This document shows positions 22,236 through 31,500 of a stretch of 64,000 bases of DNA, in pieces. This DNA comes from Symsagittifera roscoffensis (taxonomy: Eukaryota > Xenacoelomorpha > Acoela > Convolutidae): the NCBI RefSeq assembly GCF_963678635.1, contig NC_087071.1:34403680-34467679 (forward strand). Direction: 5' to 3'. Every line of letters starts with the position of its first letter. Position 1 is the stretch's first letter. Under the pieces are notes generated by a model. That model did not search any database, had not been told where the DNA came from, and worked only from the letters and a program-made list of their open reading frames with translations. The position numbers and the translations under genes were made by a program.

Positions 22236-22517
22236 AACTATCTGTACAAAATGATCAAAGATCATAAAAAGTGTCATTATTATTTCAAAATACACATCAT
22301 TATTTCAAAATTTAAAAAATTTAACCAATCAAAACTTTACAAATAATACTGAAATTATGTGACATCTATTAGGTAACATTTTTAAACATTTTGTCTTAAA
22401 CTTCTGAGAGTTTTCACCTTTTTTGTTTTTACAATTTCGTTTTGTTGCTAAATTTCATGCTAACTTGTAAGTTATTTCAAAATTTTTTAGTTTAGCCAGA
22501 ATTTTTCGATTCTGGAA

Positions 22518-24484
22518 CTATAGCCGTAGTGTCAGCTCCCTACTTCTAAACTCAATGCGCGTGTTAATTGCCGGTCTCTCTTTCCTAATATGCAGCGCCT
22601 CTGATGTAAGTAACTTGATGATGCTGGACGCCTGGTCGATTATTTTCCTTTTAAACTAAGACTACCACTCTCACTACCACCCTGCCTTATATGCTGTCCA
22701 ATTGGGGTATCCTCTTTTCGGTGTTCCTCAATCCTTGAGGTGAGATGTCGGACCGTCTGGCCAACATAGATGGATTTGCACACACAACTTTCAAGTCTGT
22801 ACAATACTTTTGATTTCAGTTCACTGGAATAGGAGGATTTTAGAGAGGGCATACAAGTTTTCATTTTCCTCGTCGTGAATGTTATCAGCGCATTGGTGAT
22901 ATGGCGCACTTTTTTTGCTAATGTCTGACTGTGATTCCCCCTATATTGGACCATCAAGATGGGTGGTGAATCACTGCTATAATCACAGGCCTTCTTTTTC
23001 TCAGCCATGTTCTTTTTGTTTTTGCCCTCCCTGATGATCTTTTCAAGGGCATGGGATGCAACCCGCGACGACCAACTTTCGGGATATTGGTTATCCAACC
23101 AATGCTCACGGTTGATTTTCATAGATTTATCATATTCTTGCCATGTTGACGTACTGTGGAAAACCCGGTGAACAGATCCTTCAATCACTCTTCTCTTGAA
23201 CTGAAGGGTGCGCAGCTTCTATAATTTAATATGGTACCTGTATCTGTTAGTTTTTGATACCACCCACAGTTATTTTTCCTGCTTTTGTCAATACTAATTT
23301 TAAAATCAAAAAATGCCAATTTTCCGTTTGTGTTTGGTGTTTCTATTGTGAACTATAAATCTGGATGTAGTAAGTTTGCAGCCCGTAGCACTTTTTCAGC
23401 ATCACCCTTCACTGTTCTCACTATATCGTCAACGTAACGGAGAAATAACTTAGCTTGCTGCACTGACTTATTTTTCTCTCTTATTGCGATGCATTTTCTA
23501 CAGTACCGGACAGTTTCACTTAAATTTCGATACTCATCATCTGATATATCACCGCATTTTACGTGATACCAGTTCAAACAGCGTTCACATTCTACACCTT
23601 TTGACCTGTACGTGACTTTTTATTGCACTCGGGACATATTCCGTTAAGATGTTTCTCGGGCAAAAACATTTCGGGAATATCCCTCGATAGTGCAGTTTCG
23701 TACTGCTTCAGCCAAAGATTTGCTAAAATAACGGCAAGAGATGCCCCCATTGCCCAACCATCTTTCTGAACGTACCACTTGAAATGGACTTGACTAACTG
23801 CCATGTTCAACAGTCTCTTCATGGTTTTCCTAGCAATTGATGGTGGTTCATCTTGCTCATACAGTTTTCTCAGAGCTATGTCTATTGCTTCTTTCAGTGG
23901 AACATTTGCATACAAAATCTTCACATCTAGAGATATCAAATTTTCATTGGGCTCAAGATTAAAGTTTTCTAAGATTTCTCTCGCATCTAGTGAGTTGGTT
24001 TCGATGTTTGTGCCCTCAATTTTCTCAAATTATTTTGCAAGAACCTTTTTCAAGTTATAATAAGAGCTACCAGGCAAGGAGAGGACCGGTCTTAATGGGG
24101 TATTCCCTTTATGCACCTTCGCCACCCCATAAAGCCTGGGGGTCTGCCCCCCTGTAGACCTCATCCTTGGGTAGAGATTCTCACTTATTTCGTCTTTTTT
24201 CCTCACAGCGAACAACTCCTTATTGATGTCTCTTTCTATCTTCAAAACATTCGCATCACTTGTTCCTTTCTTTTGCTGAAATGAGGCACCCTGAAACTCA
24301 AAAAATCAAGTATAATGTCGTTTTCTAGACAAACTCTCAAAAATTTAACACGTTGGTGACAGTTGATAAATTTAACATATATGGACGCATAATCACGGAC
24401 TAATTTCCAAATGAGTTTGTTTTTCAAATTCCAAATCAAGATTGAAGGTGGGAGTACAACTGTGCTCATTGGTTTGCAGGCCAC
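22518..24484 (-). pseudogene. Penelope-like element PLE-2 coding region
   Basis: Minus strand, several frames. The N-terminus (24484-24242) shows KLVRDYASIYVKFINCHQ and FLRVCLENDI, then an internal deletion relative to PLE-1. First RT blocks (24245-24030): RLYGVAKVHKGNTPLRPVLS. Motif A at 23939: SLDVKILYANVPLKEA. Motif B: WAMGASLAVILANLWLKQYE. A complete C4HC3 PHD-type finger lies at 23636-23491: CPEC, CERCLNWYHVKC, CRKC. Motif C, RYVDDIV, is at 23436-23425. The GIY-YIG nuclease (about 22860-22680) has VLYRLESCVCKSIYVGQTVR and SRIEEHRKE. It ends at 22518 with INTRIEFRSRELTLRL after a frameshift. Confidence 0.85.
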
Positions 24485-24540
24485 GAGGAATAAACCTCAC
24501 GTGACACAAAGCAACACAAATAGCACAATTTTTAATTCAC

Positions 24541-25167
24541 CTACTCCGTTAAAGACTTCTCGTCAGTCGGACCAACAGTTTCCTCGCCTCTGTTCACCAG
24601 TCTTCTTTTCTCCGCCCTCCTTCTCGATTGAGATTTCTTTTTCGTGTTTGAACGAAGCTTGGACAAAACAGCTGGCAGGTTTTCTTGGTGTTCGAACACA
24701 ATCCGGAAATACTTTAGCTCCAGCTGGACGTCCTGGTGCAGTGCCTGATATTCGTTGACCAGCTCCGTTCTTCTCTTCCTCTTTGAAATGAGACACTTTG
24801 GAATGACAAGAATACCCGAGCTGATTAGCTGGTTCCTGATATACGGTGTACCGTTTCTCTGACAGTATACAATTGCGCTGATATTTGTCAGTGTCTTCAG
24901 GATTTCTGTCAATGCCTCTGCAGTGCAAGCTCTGTAAGTGTTTGTGCGGTGACTGTTGATAGAATTATTGATGATGTCGTGCCACACCACCACTTGACGT
25001 TTTTCTGCTAGAGGTGCTCTGCAGAGTAGGCTTGCGAGGTTCTTCTGTGGGTTCGTGGTGTTCGGGCTTAAAGAAAGTCCCGGAATAGCCAAAATTTTGG
25101 GCAGAAATTGTTCTTTTTCGGTGTTGCTAAGTTGTTCCAGGCTGTGGTAGAGGGAGTTGTAGACCAT
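24541..25167 (-). CDS. 208-residue ORF upstream of the PLE-2 reverse transcriptase
   Basis: This is an uninterrupted minus-strand frame just upstream of the PLE-2 reverse transcriptase. It lies inside the possible terminal repeats of the element (22060-22140 and 25370-25430), so it is probably part of PLE-2. Features: a stretch VVVWHDIINNSI, then INSHRTNTYRACTAEALTEI, a central YCQRNGTPYI, and a strongly basic C-terminal region (SNTKKKSQSRRRAEKRR) that looks like a nucleic-acid-binding or nuclear-targeting tail. No domain is recognised with certainty. It could be an ORF1-type protein of the element or a captured gene. It is the only intact frame in PLE-2, which otherwise carries many lesions. 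Confidence 0.5.
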   Translation of the reverse strand: MVYNSLYHSLEQLSNTEKEQFLPKILAIPGLSLSPNTTNPQKNLASLLCRAPLAEKRQVVVWHDIINNSINSHRTNTYRACTAEALTEILKTLTNISAIVYCQRNGTPYIRNQLISSGILVIPKCLISKRKRRTELVNEYQALHQDVQLELKYFRIVFEHQENLPAVLSKLRSNTKKKSQSRRRAEKRRLVNRGEETVGPTDEKSLTE

Positions 25168-25359
25168 TTCAATTCTAACATGGTAAAATATAAAAAGATT
25201 TTTCCTCTAAAAAGATTTCTCCACTAAAACAAGGGAAAATTTTTTTAAATAACGTCTCCTTGTAGGAGAGACTGTCATTGAGAATTGGCTCAACGCCGTA
25301 GGGTTTCAAAATTTTACATCTAAATATTTCTCAATTTTAGGGCCAATTGAGCTGGTATG

Positions 25360-25440
25360 TATTATAAACTTCATATAATTAAATGCGACGACCTTTTTTT
25401 CATCATTGATTGTCATAGCTAAACATCACATGTGTATAAG
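25360..25440 (-). repeat. Possible 5' terminal repeat of PLE-2
   Basis: The stretch around aattaaatgcgacgaccttt and ttgtcatagctaaacatcac resembles 22070-22140 (aattaaatgcccccaacttt, ctgtcatatctaaacattgc) in the same orientation. The pair brackets PLE-2. The match is short and imperfect. Confidence 0.4.
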
Positions 25441-25814
25441 GTTCAATATTCAATAAGTTGTCATCATCTTTCTTAAGCCACGTTTCAGACATCCCCAGAA
25501 CTGTATTTTCACCCATGACTTTAAGAAATTTTCTTAACCTGCATGCGCTTTCGAATGACACTTAACAGACCGATTCAATTGTTTCCATGGGACCAGGACT
25601 TTTTTTGTAGGCGCTCACTTTGCGTAAATAGCAGGGCAAAAAATATGAAGATGGGGTTTAGTGGAATTGATATCCGCTCAACCTTTTTCAGTTTTGCTGA
25701 AAATTTGCTTAACCTTTATCACTTTTGCTGTCAACTGAACTATTATGATTATTATGATTATTATTATGGATTCAGCTATTAGAGCTTGGGTGTTTCCACC
25801 CTTAAGTTTCAGCG

Positions 25815-28649
25815 TCATGCAAGTTTCCATGTCGAAATATCGTTGTATCTATAGTTTGTCATGAAGTAATTCCAGAAGTGCTTCAGTAGTCGTGGTTTGA
25901 GTCCCTGATGGTTGGAGTAGTCGATTGAATTTGGTAAGATGTTCACAAGTTTGCAGGTTCTGAGCCAAAACTCCTGTTGGTAGATAGATTTCTTTATTTT
26001 CGGCAGTTCGAAAAAAGGTTTCTCTGATAACCGGGTGGCTCTATCGAATTCCTTTAAACGAAAATACTCTGTGGCATCAATTTTATAGAAACCATTCAAC
26101 ATCTTGGACATAAATAGTAGATCCAATAATTGCATATACAGGGTCAGCGGTAAAATGTTGCATTGCATCAGATTTGTTACGTAGTCGTTCCGGCCATTTA
26201 CCCATGTCAGTGCTTTCTCTTGCACTTTTTCGATCAATCTAAGCATTTTAATGCTTGCTGCCCAGCAACTTGACCCATATAACAGCACTTGTAAAATCAT
26301 CGATTTAAATATATTAAGTTTCACTCGCATTGGTAGTCCCTTTGGAGTGTTTCGTTTCAGCATAAAAAAGGTCTTAAGGGCTTTGGATATATTATTGCTT
26401 ATAGTTTCATTCCATTTCATAATCCGCGAGACTAATAACCCAAGATCTTTCTGTACTTCAACTTCCGGTATTGCAATATTATTGAAAGTCATTTGGTTGC
26501 ATTCACCTGTAAAGCTCATGTAAGAGCATTTACCAACATGCAGCGTTTGTTTGTGAGATGAACTCCATTTGAACACTCTGTCTAGATCAGTTTGAAAAAT
26601 GTTGCTCTGTTGATTGATGTTAATGAATTTGACATCATCGGCGCATATGAGAGGTGTAGAGAATTTACATTGCGATGGTATGTCATTTATGTAGATAAGA
26701 AATAAGATGCTTGCTAATATTGAGCCTTGTGGCACACCACTGTTTAATAATTTTTCTGTGGATAATTGATTTTCTACCCTTATTTTGTGGGTACGTTTGG
26801 TAAGATACGAGCGGAGTAGTTTGAGCAATTTCCCACTTATACCGATATCTTGAATTTTGCGCAGCAATAATTGATGGTCTACTCTGTCAAATGCCTTTTC
26901 GTAATCTGTGTACACAACTTCTACAGATTTTCCATCATTGATTGCTTTATAGACCTTGTTCAGATAAACAATCATTTGAACTAAACATGATCGTCCTTTG
27001 CGGAAACCGTATTGCTGATTGGAGATGAGCGGCTCGAAAAATTCGTAGATGTCGAGGAACATACATCGCTCAAGAATTTTAGATACGATTGCAAGTAACG
27101 AAACCGGTCTGTAGTTTTCCACCATATATTTACACGATTTCTTATGAGTCGGGTTAACGATCGCGCATTTCCAATAGCTGGGGAAAATGCAGGTTTGTTT
27201 GATCTTATAGAAAAGAACATTTAGTGATTTAGCGATGTTTTTTGAGCAGTTCTTATAAAGAATTGCGGGTATTTTATCTGGGCCACTTGCTTTTGTACAG
27301 TCCAGAGTTCTGCAGATGTTTTGTATGCGTTGCTCCGAGATATCAAAATCATATAATTTCGTGGTTGATAAGTTTTGAGGCTCACCAAGACTTGGAGGAT
27401 CGGAGGGTTTTGAGAAATTATCGTCAAAGAAATCGGCAAAAAGTTCCACTTTTTCGGCATTTGATTGAGCTTCTTTGCTACCATAAATAAGTTTTGATGG
27501 TATTCTGGACGACTTAAATGTACGGTAAAATTTGAAAAGCTTATCAGTTGATCTAGAATCAGATAGCTCTGATTCAAAGTTAATTTGGTCTTGTTCAACG
27601 GCAAAATCGCATTCTTTTTGTAGAGATAAAACACGGTTGTGCAGAGCTGGGTACTTTTTCTTAGCGGTGTTCAATTTCATGATGATATTGGATGTGGATT
27701 GGGTAATCCATGGCGCGAGTCTGGCTCGATGCCTTGTTCGAGTAGGGACATGGCGTTCGATTTTGATGTTCAACCATTTATACCAGTCCGACAATAACAC
27801 ATCAGGGTTAGACCAACAGAAGCCTTGAAAAGGGTTGTCTATTATATCCGCATTTAAGGCTTTAAAATCGGCTTTACAGTAGCTGAACATTTTCGACTCA
27901 TTGTGGTATGATCGGAAAACATTGTTTACTTTTCGAATTTCAAACTTTGCTGTAATTGGAAAATGGTTTGACATGCTTGAAATGGATAAGGGTTTGACTT
28001 TCGTTGAGACGAGATTCAGTTCACCTTTTGAGAATAAGAGATCTAAAGTACCCGTAGCAGCTGTTGGGAAATCTATATGTTGTTCTAGTTCAAGGTGATC
28101 AACTACATCAAGGAAACTCTGAGATTCGCACTTTTCGCTACTTCTGATGTTCCAGTCGATATCCAAGTTGAAATCGCCGTAGATTATTGTTGCATCAACC
28201 TGTGACATCAATGTTTCAATTTCTTTAAAAATTAATTTGATCATTTCATCGTTAAGGTGATAGTGGCTGGTTTGCGGTGGATTGTAGAAGCTAACAATTA
28301 ATATTTTTCTGTTCTGAAAATTTACTATGCACCCTACAGCAGTACCTTGGCTTTCTTCAGGTAGTGATATTTTTTGACAATGAAATGAGTGCATAATTCC
28401 AATCATAACGCCTCCGTGTTTTGTCTGACCTTTAGGAGCTTTTCTATCAGATCTAAATAGTTGATAAGACGGCAGAAAAAGTTCGCTATCTTCCTGTTCA
28501 TCGGTAAGCCAAGTTTCTGATATTAGAATAATGTTGTAGTTCTGCGAGGCAAGAAATGATGAAAGCTCCACTCTACGCTGAAGAAGGTATATACTTCTGA
28601 TATTGAAACATAATACATCTAAATCTTCCGTAGTACACTTGATAGTCAA
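25815..28649 (-). CDS. LINE ORF2: endonuclease and reverse transcriptase
   Basis: About 944 residues without a stop. The N-terminal apurinic-type endonuclease has LDVLCFNIRSI, ISETWLTDE, IIYGDFNLDI and SMSNHFPITA (the usual SDH is SNH here). The reverse transcriptase shows ASGPDKIPA, NYRPVSLLAIVSKILERC, QYGFRKGRSC, motif A VVYTDYEKAFDRVDH, motif B SGVPQGSILASILFLIYIND, and motif C CADD at 26633-26644, where most relatives have YADD or FADD. The C-terminus has LKTFFMLKRNTP and LLYGSSCWAAS. The frame opens with TTG directly at the ORF1 stop (TGATTGA overlap). There is no ATG before the endonuclease core, so translation probably depends on reinitiation after ORF1. Confidence 0.85.
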   Translation of the reverse strand: MTIKCTTEDLDVLCFNIRSIYLLQRRVELSSFLASQNYNIILISETWLTDEQEDSELFLPSYQLFRSDRKAPKGQTKHGGVMIGIMHSFHCQKISLPEESQGTAVGCIVNFQNRKILIVSFYNPPQTSHYHLNDEMIKLIFKEIETLMSQVDATIIYGDFNLDIDWNIRSSEKCESQSFLDVVDHLELEQHIDFPTAATGTLDLLFSKGELNLVSTKVKPLSISSMSNHFPITAKFEIRKVNNVFRSYHNESKMFSYCKADFKALNADIIDNPFQGFCWSNPDVLLSDWYKWLNIKIERHVPTRTRHRARLAPWITQSTSNIIMKLNTAKKKYPALHNRVLSLQKECDFAVEQDQINFESELSDSRSTDKLFKFYRTFKSSRIPSKLIYGSKEAQSNAEKVELFADFFDDNFSKPSDPPSLGEPQNLSTTKLYDFDISEQRIQNICRTLDCTKASGPDKIPAILYKNCSKNIAKSLNVLFYKIKQTCIFPSYWKCAIVNPTHKKSCKYMVENYRPVSLLAIVSKILERCMFLDIYEFFEPLISNQQYGFRKGRSCLVQMIVYLNKVYKAINDGKSVEVVYTDYEKAFDRVDHQLLLRKIQDIGISGKLLKLLRSYLTKRTHKIRVENQLSTEKLLNSGVPQGSILASILFLIYINDIPSQCKFSTPLICADDVKFININQQSNIFQTDLDRVFKWSSSHKQTLHVGKCSYMSFTGECNQMTFNNIAIPEVEVQKDLGLLVSRIMKWNETISNNISKALKTFFMLKRNTPKGLPMRVKLNIFKSMILQVLLYGSSCWAASIKMLRLIEKVQEKALTWVNGRNDYVTNLMQCNILPLTLYMQLLDLLFMSKMLNGFYKIDATEYFRLKEFDRATRLSEKPFFELPKIKKSIYQQEFWLRTCKLVNILPNSIDYSNHQGLKPRLLKHFWNYFMTNYRYNDISTWKLA

Positions 28650-29550
28650 TCAATTTTGGTTTCGTGTCCATTGACATATAATTTCAGTCCTATTATGCGT
28701 ATATCTTTTGTGGTTGTTCCGTCGTTAATCAATTCTCTTCTTTTCATCAATACTTTATTTTCTATTTCTTGTTCCTCTTTATTCAAACTTTTAGATATAA
28801 ACACTTTTGTTGCTCCCTCGAAGGTTTTCAGCTGCTTTGCTTTCGCTAGAAGTTTTCTCGCAGTCCAGGTATTGTTCAGTCGCAGTAAAATAGTACGAGG
28901 GCGTTTTTTGTCTTTGTCAAATTTTCCCAGACGTTTTAAGTCGGCGATACAGTTTGTTTCTTCCCCTAGGTGGTTAAGCACTTTTTCAATTTCATACGAA
29001 TCATGAGACAAAATTTCGTCTTGAGTTGCAATTATATCTTTGCCGTTATTTCATCGGCATTTAGAGTAGTCATTTAGAGTAGTTTATTGTAAAAATCCTG
29101 ACGATGCACATAGTTGCGAAAACGTTTGAAATTTACTTTTTAGCAAAAATTTCTTATATCTTTGCCATTTGCGTCTTTCTTCCGTGTATATTCCTTTATT
29201 CCATTTACTCTAATTTCTAAATTATTTTCGTTGGGTGCTGGCGGGGTTGGGTTGGAAGTTATTAGTGACGTAGAATTATACTTAGCTTTATTGAGATCCT
29301 CCTTCAGTTCTGATATGGTTGCCTTAATGATTCCAACGGCCTCATCCATGGACTCGTTTCTGGCCATCAGTTGTTTTACGGGGTTAAGACAATGGTCACA
29401 AAACCATTTGATTCCTTTCACAACATCGAATAGGTTGAGGGCCTCCAGCGGGACATCAGTACATTTTTGGTGTAGCCAATTGTCGCATTTGTCGCATTGG
29501 ATTGCTTGTTCCTCTTTGTCCTTGATTTTTCTGCTGCAGGACCCGCACAT
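28646..29550 (-). pseudogene. LINE ORF1 with PHD finger, split by an insertion
   Basis: Two minus-strand parts. The first (29550-29140, open further upstream to about 29630) has a C4HC3 PHD finger: CGSC, CDKCDNWLHQKC, FCDHC, then an extended region ending RVNGIKEYTRKKDANGKD. The second (29011-28646) has a basic RNA-binding-like part (RPRTILLRLNNTWTARKLL, ATKVFISKSLNKEEQEIE). A 109-bp insertion with a 13-bp target duplication (29032-29044 and 29154-29166) lies between them and causes the stop. ORF1 proteins with PHD fingers are known from CR1-group LINEs. Apart from the insertion the frame looks intact. Confidence 0.8.
29045..29153 (+). mobile_element. 109-bp insertion with 13-bp TSD and hammerhead-like motif
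   Basis: Flanked by perfect TTATATCTTTGCC repeats (29032-29044, 29154-29166). It carries CTGACGA (29098-29104), a short stem around GCAC/GTTGC, GAAA (29118-29121), the AAACGTTT palindrome and then GAAATTTAC. Upstream GTAAA and downstream TTTAC can pair as stem I. The 3' part matches the 3' regions of PLE-1 and PLE-2. It is best read as a heavily 5'-truncated PLE copy that landed in LINE ORF1. Confidence 0.65.
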
Positions 29551-29858
29551 TGAATTACTTGCACTTGCAAGACGCTTGTTGCGTGCCTTCTTGTTGCGTG
29601 CGCTTATTGTAGTAACTTCGGTGACTATGTGATAAAGGACTAGTGTGGTAACTTTGGTGACTATGCTGATTTCTTACCTTCTGATTTACAAAAATCTGAG
29701 ATACACTTGTAAATTTGAAAATAGTTTAAAAAAAACATTTGCCAGTTGAAAGTGTCAGCAAATTTTTATTGTAGTTATTGTCAAAACACCAACAGTTAAG
29801 AATACAAATCCTTAGACTTTTAATTGATGGTATCGATTGCAATTTATTTAATTTTCAG

Positions 29859-30061
29859 GTATTATGTAGAGCTCGTTTGCTATCCTAATTATGTCGACGG
29901 ATAGCGTGGATCACAGTATCGAGCCCGGAAAAGCTGAAACACATAATGCTACAGAAGCATCTGTTCTCGGCTTTGATGGTTCAACTTTTCTACAGACTTG
30001 GACAGCAGAAGTCATCACTGGCGTTTTTGTGATACTGGCAGTTTGTGTGACTGCATGTCAG
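29859..30061 (+). CDS. TMEM184B: TMEM184 exon 1 (start codon exon)
   Basis: A possible splice acceptor (tttaattttcag, ending 29858) suggests that a non-coding 5' exon lies upstream. Coding runs from the ATG at 29891 to 30061 (57 codons), with donor CAG|gtgagt, phase 0. The hydrophilic N-terminus has an N-glycosylation site (HNATE). The first membrane segment is AEVITGVFVILAVCVTACQ. This matches the topology expected of the family. Confidence 0.85.
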
Positions 30062-30184
30062 GTGAGTGAAATGAGATGAACTCCATTTAAAAAAATTTCA
30101 AAGGATTATCAAAAGGTGATTATATTTTTAGCACAATGAGTTTTTCCTGCAATGATTAATGAATGTTCACACTAGCGTCGTCCT

Positions 30185-30360
30185 AGTGTGTTATTACGAA
30201 CCTTCTTTTTTTTCTAACCTAACTTGCAAATAAAGTGCTCGTATTTAGAATTTTCATTGTAGCGAATTTTCATATTTATACTTTTTTTGTTATTGTACTT
30301 TTTAAAGCTGCTCTTTGTCGTGTTTTCGCTTGTGTTTGCGAAGCTTCACCTCTGTGTAAG
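30185..30360 (+). repeat. Dispersed repeat, copy 1
   Basis: Shares tagtgtgttattacgaacct at its start and gctgctYtttgtcg with gtgtttgcgaRgc near its end with 30890-31225. The second copy holds about 170 extra bases, including the tRNA-like segment at 31040. Confidence 0.6.
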
Positions 30361-30523
30361 ATACATACAACTCATGGTTGGCTTTTCTTCCGTAGTCAGT
30401 ATTCTTACGTGCTAATACAAAAATTTACTTATTATAAAATATACGTATTATAAAAACGTGAAATCTATTGGCCCTTCCGTCAAGCGACCAGGGCAGGTCA
30501 AAAGTTAATCGGACAACAAAAAT

Positions 30524-30680
30524 AAATCTATCTATCTATTATATATTTAAATGCGGGCTTCACTATCTCGCCATGTTCAATTTTTTCAACTTATTATTTT
30601 AGCATGTTCAACGATAGGATATTTTCACGGTTACGCTATATCGTTTATTGCAATGGCTAGGAATTTTTTTTTCGATTTTC
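30524..30680 (+). repeat. Dispersed repeat with CTAT tract (pairs with 32165-32320)
   Basis: Begins with aataaatctatctatctatt and continues with atatatttaaatgcgggctt and cactatctcgYcatgttYaa. The same series occurs at 32165-32320 in direct orientation, so this is a dispersed family that ends or begins with a CTAT microsatellite. Confidence 0.6.
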
Positions 30681-30732
30681 CAGTTTGATTTCTGATTGTT
30701 TCACCAAGTTCGAAATTAGAAACCCAATAGTG

Positions 30733-31500
30733 GGATGCTGTCAGAGTTGCCACAGGGTTGCAAGTTTGGTCTCCAATTTTGAACGCGCTTTCAGAACATT
30801 CTTTTAGTTTACGAGATTCAACGATTTTTTGATTTCACAAAATTTTAAAGAAAACTTTCATTCAAAACTTTTGCATTTGCGATGAGCTTAGTGTGTTATT
30901 ACGAACCTTCTTTTTTTTACCTAGCTCGCAAATGAAAGTGTTCAGTAAAAGTGTTCACTTATTTGGAAATTTCACCGTAGCATTGGAAATTGCATAGCAT
31001 CTGTGCTCATTTTTATTGTGGCTAGTGTTTAGCGTATAGTTAGCTTCCGTGGCTGAGTGGTTAGTGTGTGAGACTCTAAATCTCTAGGTCGCAGGTTCGA
31101 ATTTCTAAATTAACTGATTTTTTGCTAATTCGGGGCTTTTTTCTTTTTCATTATTGAACTTTATAGAGCTGCTTTTTGTCGTTTTCTCGCAAGTGTTTGC
31201 GAGGCGAAGCTTTGCCTCTGTGTAAAATAAAGGCAAACTCCACTGTGTCACATTCAATTTTGAAATCCCTAACCCTGAAGTTGGATGCTGTCAGGGTATT
31301 CTCAGGAGTTGCAAATTTTGCCTCCAAAAATGAATGCTCAAATCCTATTTGTTTCCGAGATAAGACCTTTTTGAATTTTCAAAATTCTTAACTCTATGCT
31401 ATGAGATGCTGTCAGGGAACTCTAGGGAGGTAAAATTCTTGCCTCCAAGTTTGGCTGCTTAATCTTTTTACTTTACGAGATAAGACGTTTCCTTATTTTT
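30733..31500 (+). repeat. Degenerate minisatellite, about 121-bp unit
   Basis: Units with gRgatgctgtcag, a gttgcaaRtttKgYctcc segment and ttacgagataagacg occur at 30733, 31283 and 31404. A weaker one lies near 31570. Adjacent units are about 121 bp apart. Confidence 0.5.
31040..31106 (+). other. tRNA-like sequence (tRNA-derived repeat)
   Basis: Contains an A-box-like TGGCTGAGTGG and a B-box-like GGTTCGAATTTC at the correct spacing, plus an anticodon-arm-like GAGA-CTCTAAA-TCTC, giving anticodon CTA if taken literally. The T-stem and acceptor stem do not close. It is therefore a decayed tRNA-derived SINE head rather than a working tRNA. Confidence 0.45.

Larger units (their letters stand above)
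25741..29640 (-). mobile_element. Nearly intact CR1-like LINE with PHD-finger ORF1
   Basis: Minus-strand non-LTR retrotransposon of about 3.9 kb. In order: ORF1 with a PHD finger, ORF2 with endonuclease and reverse transcriptase, and a 3' end of AATAATC repeats (25741-25770 on the plus strand read as TTATGATTATTA units). ORF2 is open throughout. ORF1 is interrupted only by one 109-bp insertion. It sits just upstream of, and antisense to, the TMEM184 gene. Confidence 0.85.

Noticed and set aside
26251-28098. Several plus-strand frames of 65-98 codons opposite the LINE ORF2
   Set aside because: They are antisense shadows of the well-supported minus-strand reverse transcriptase.
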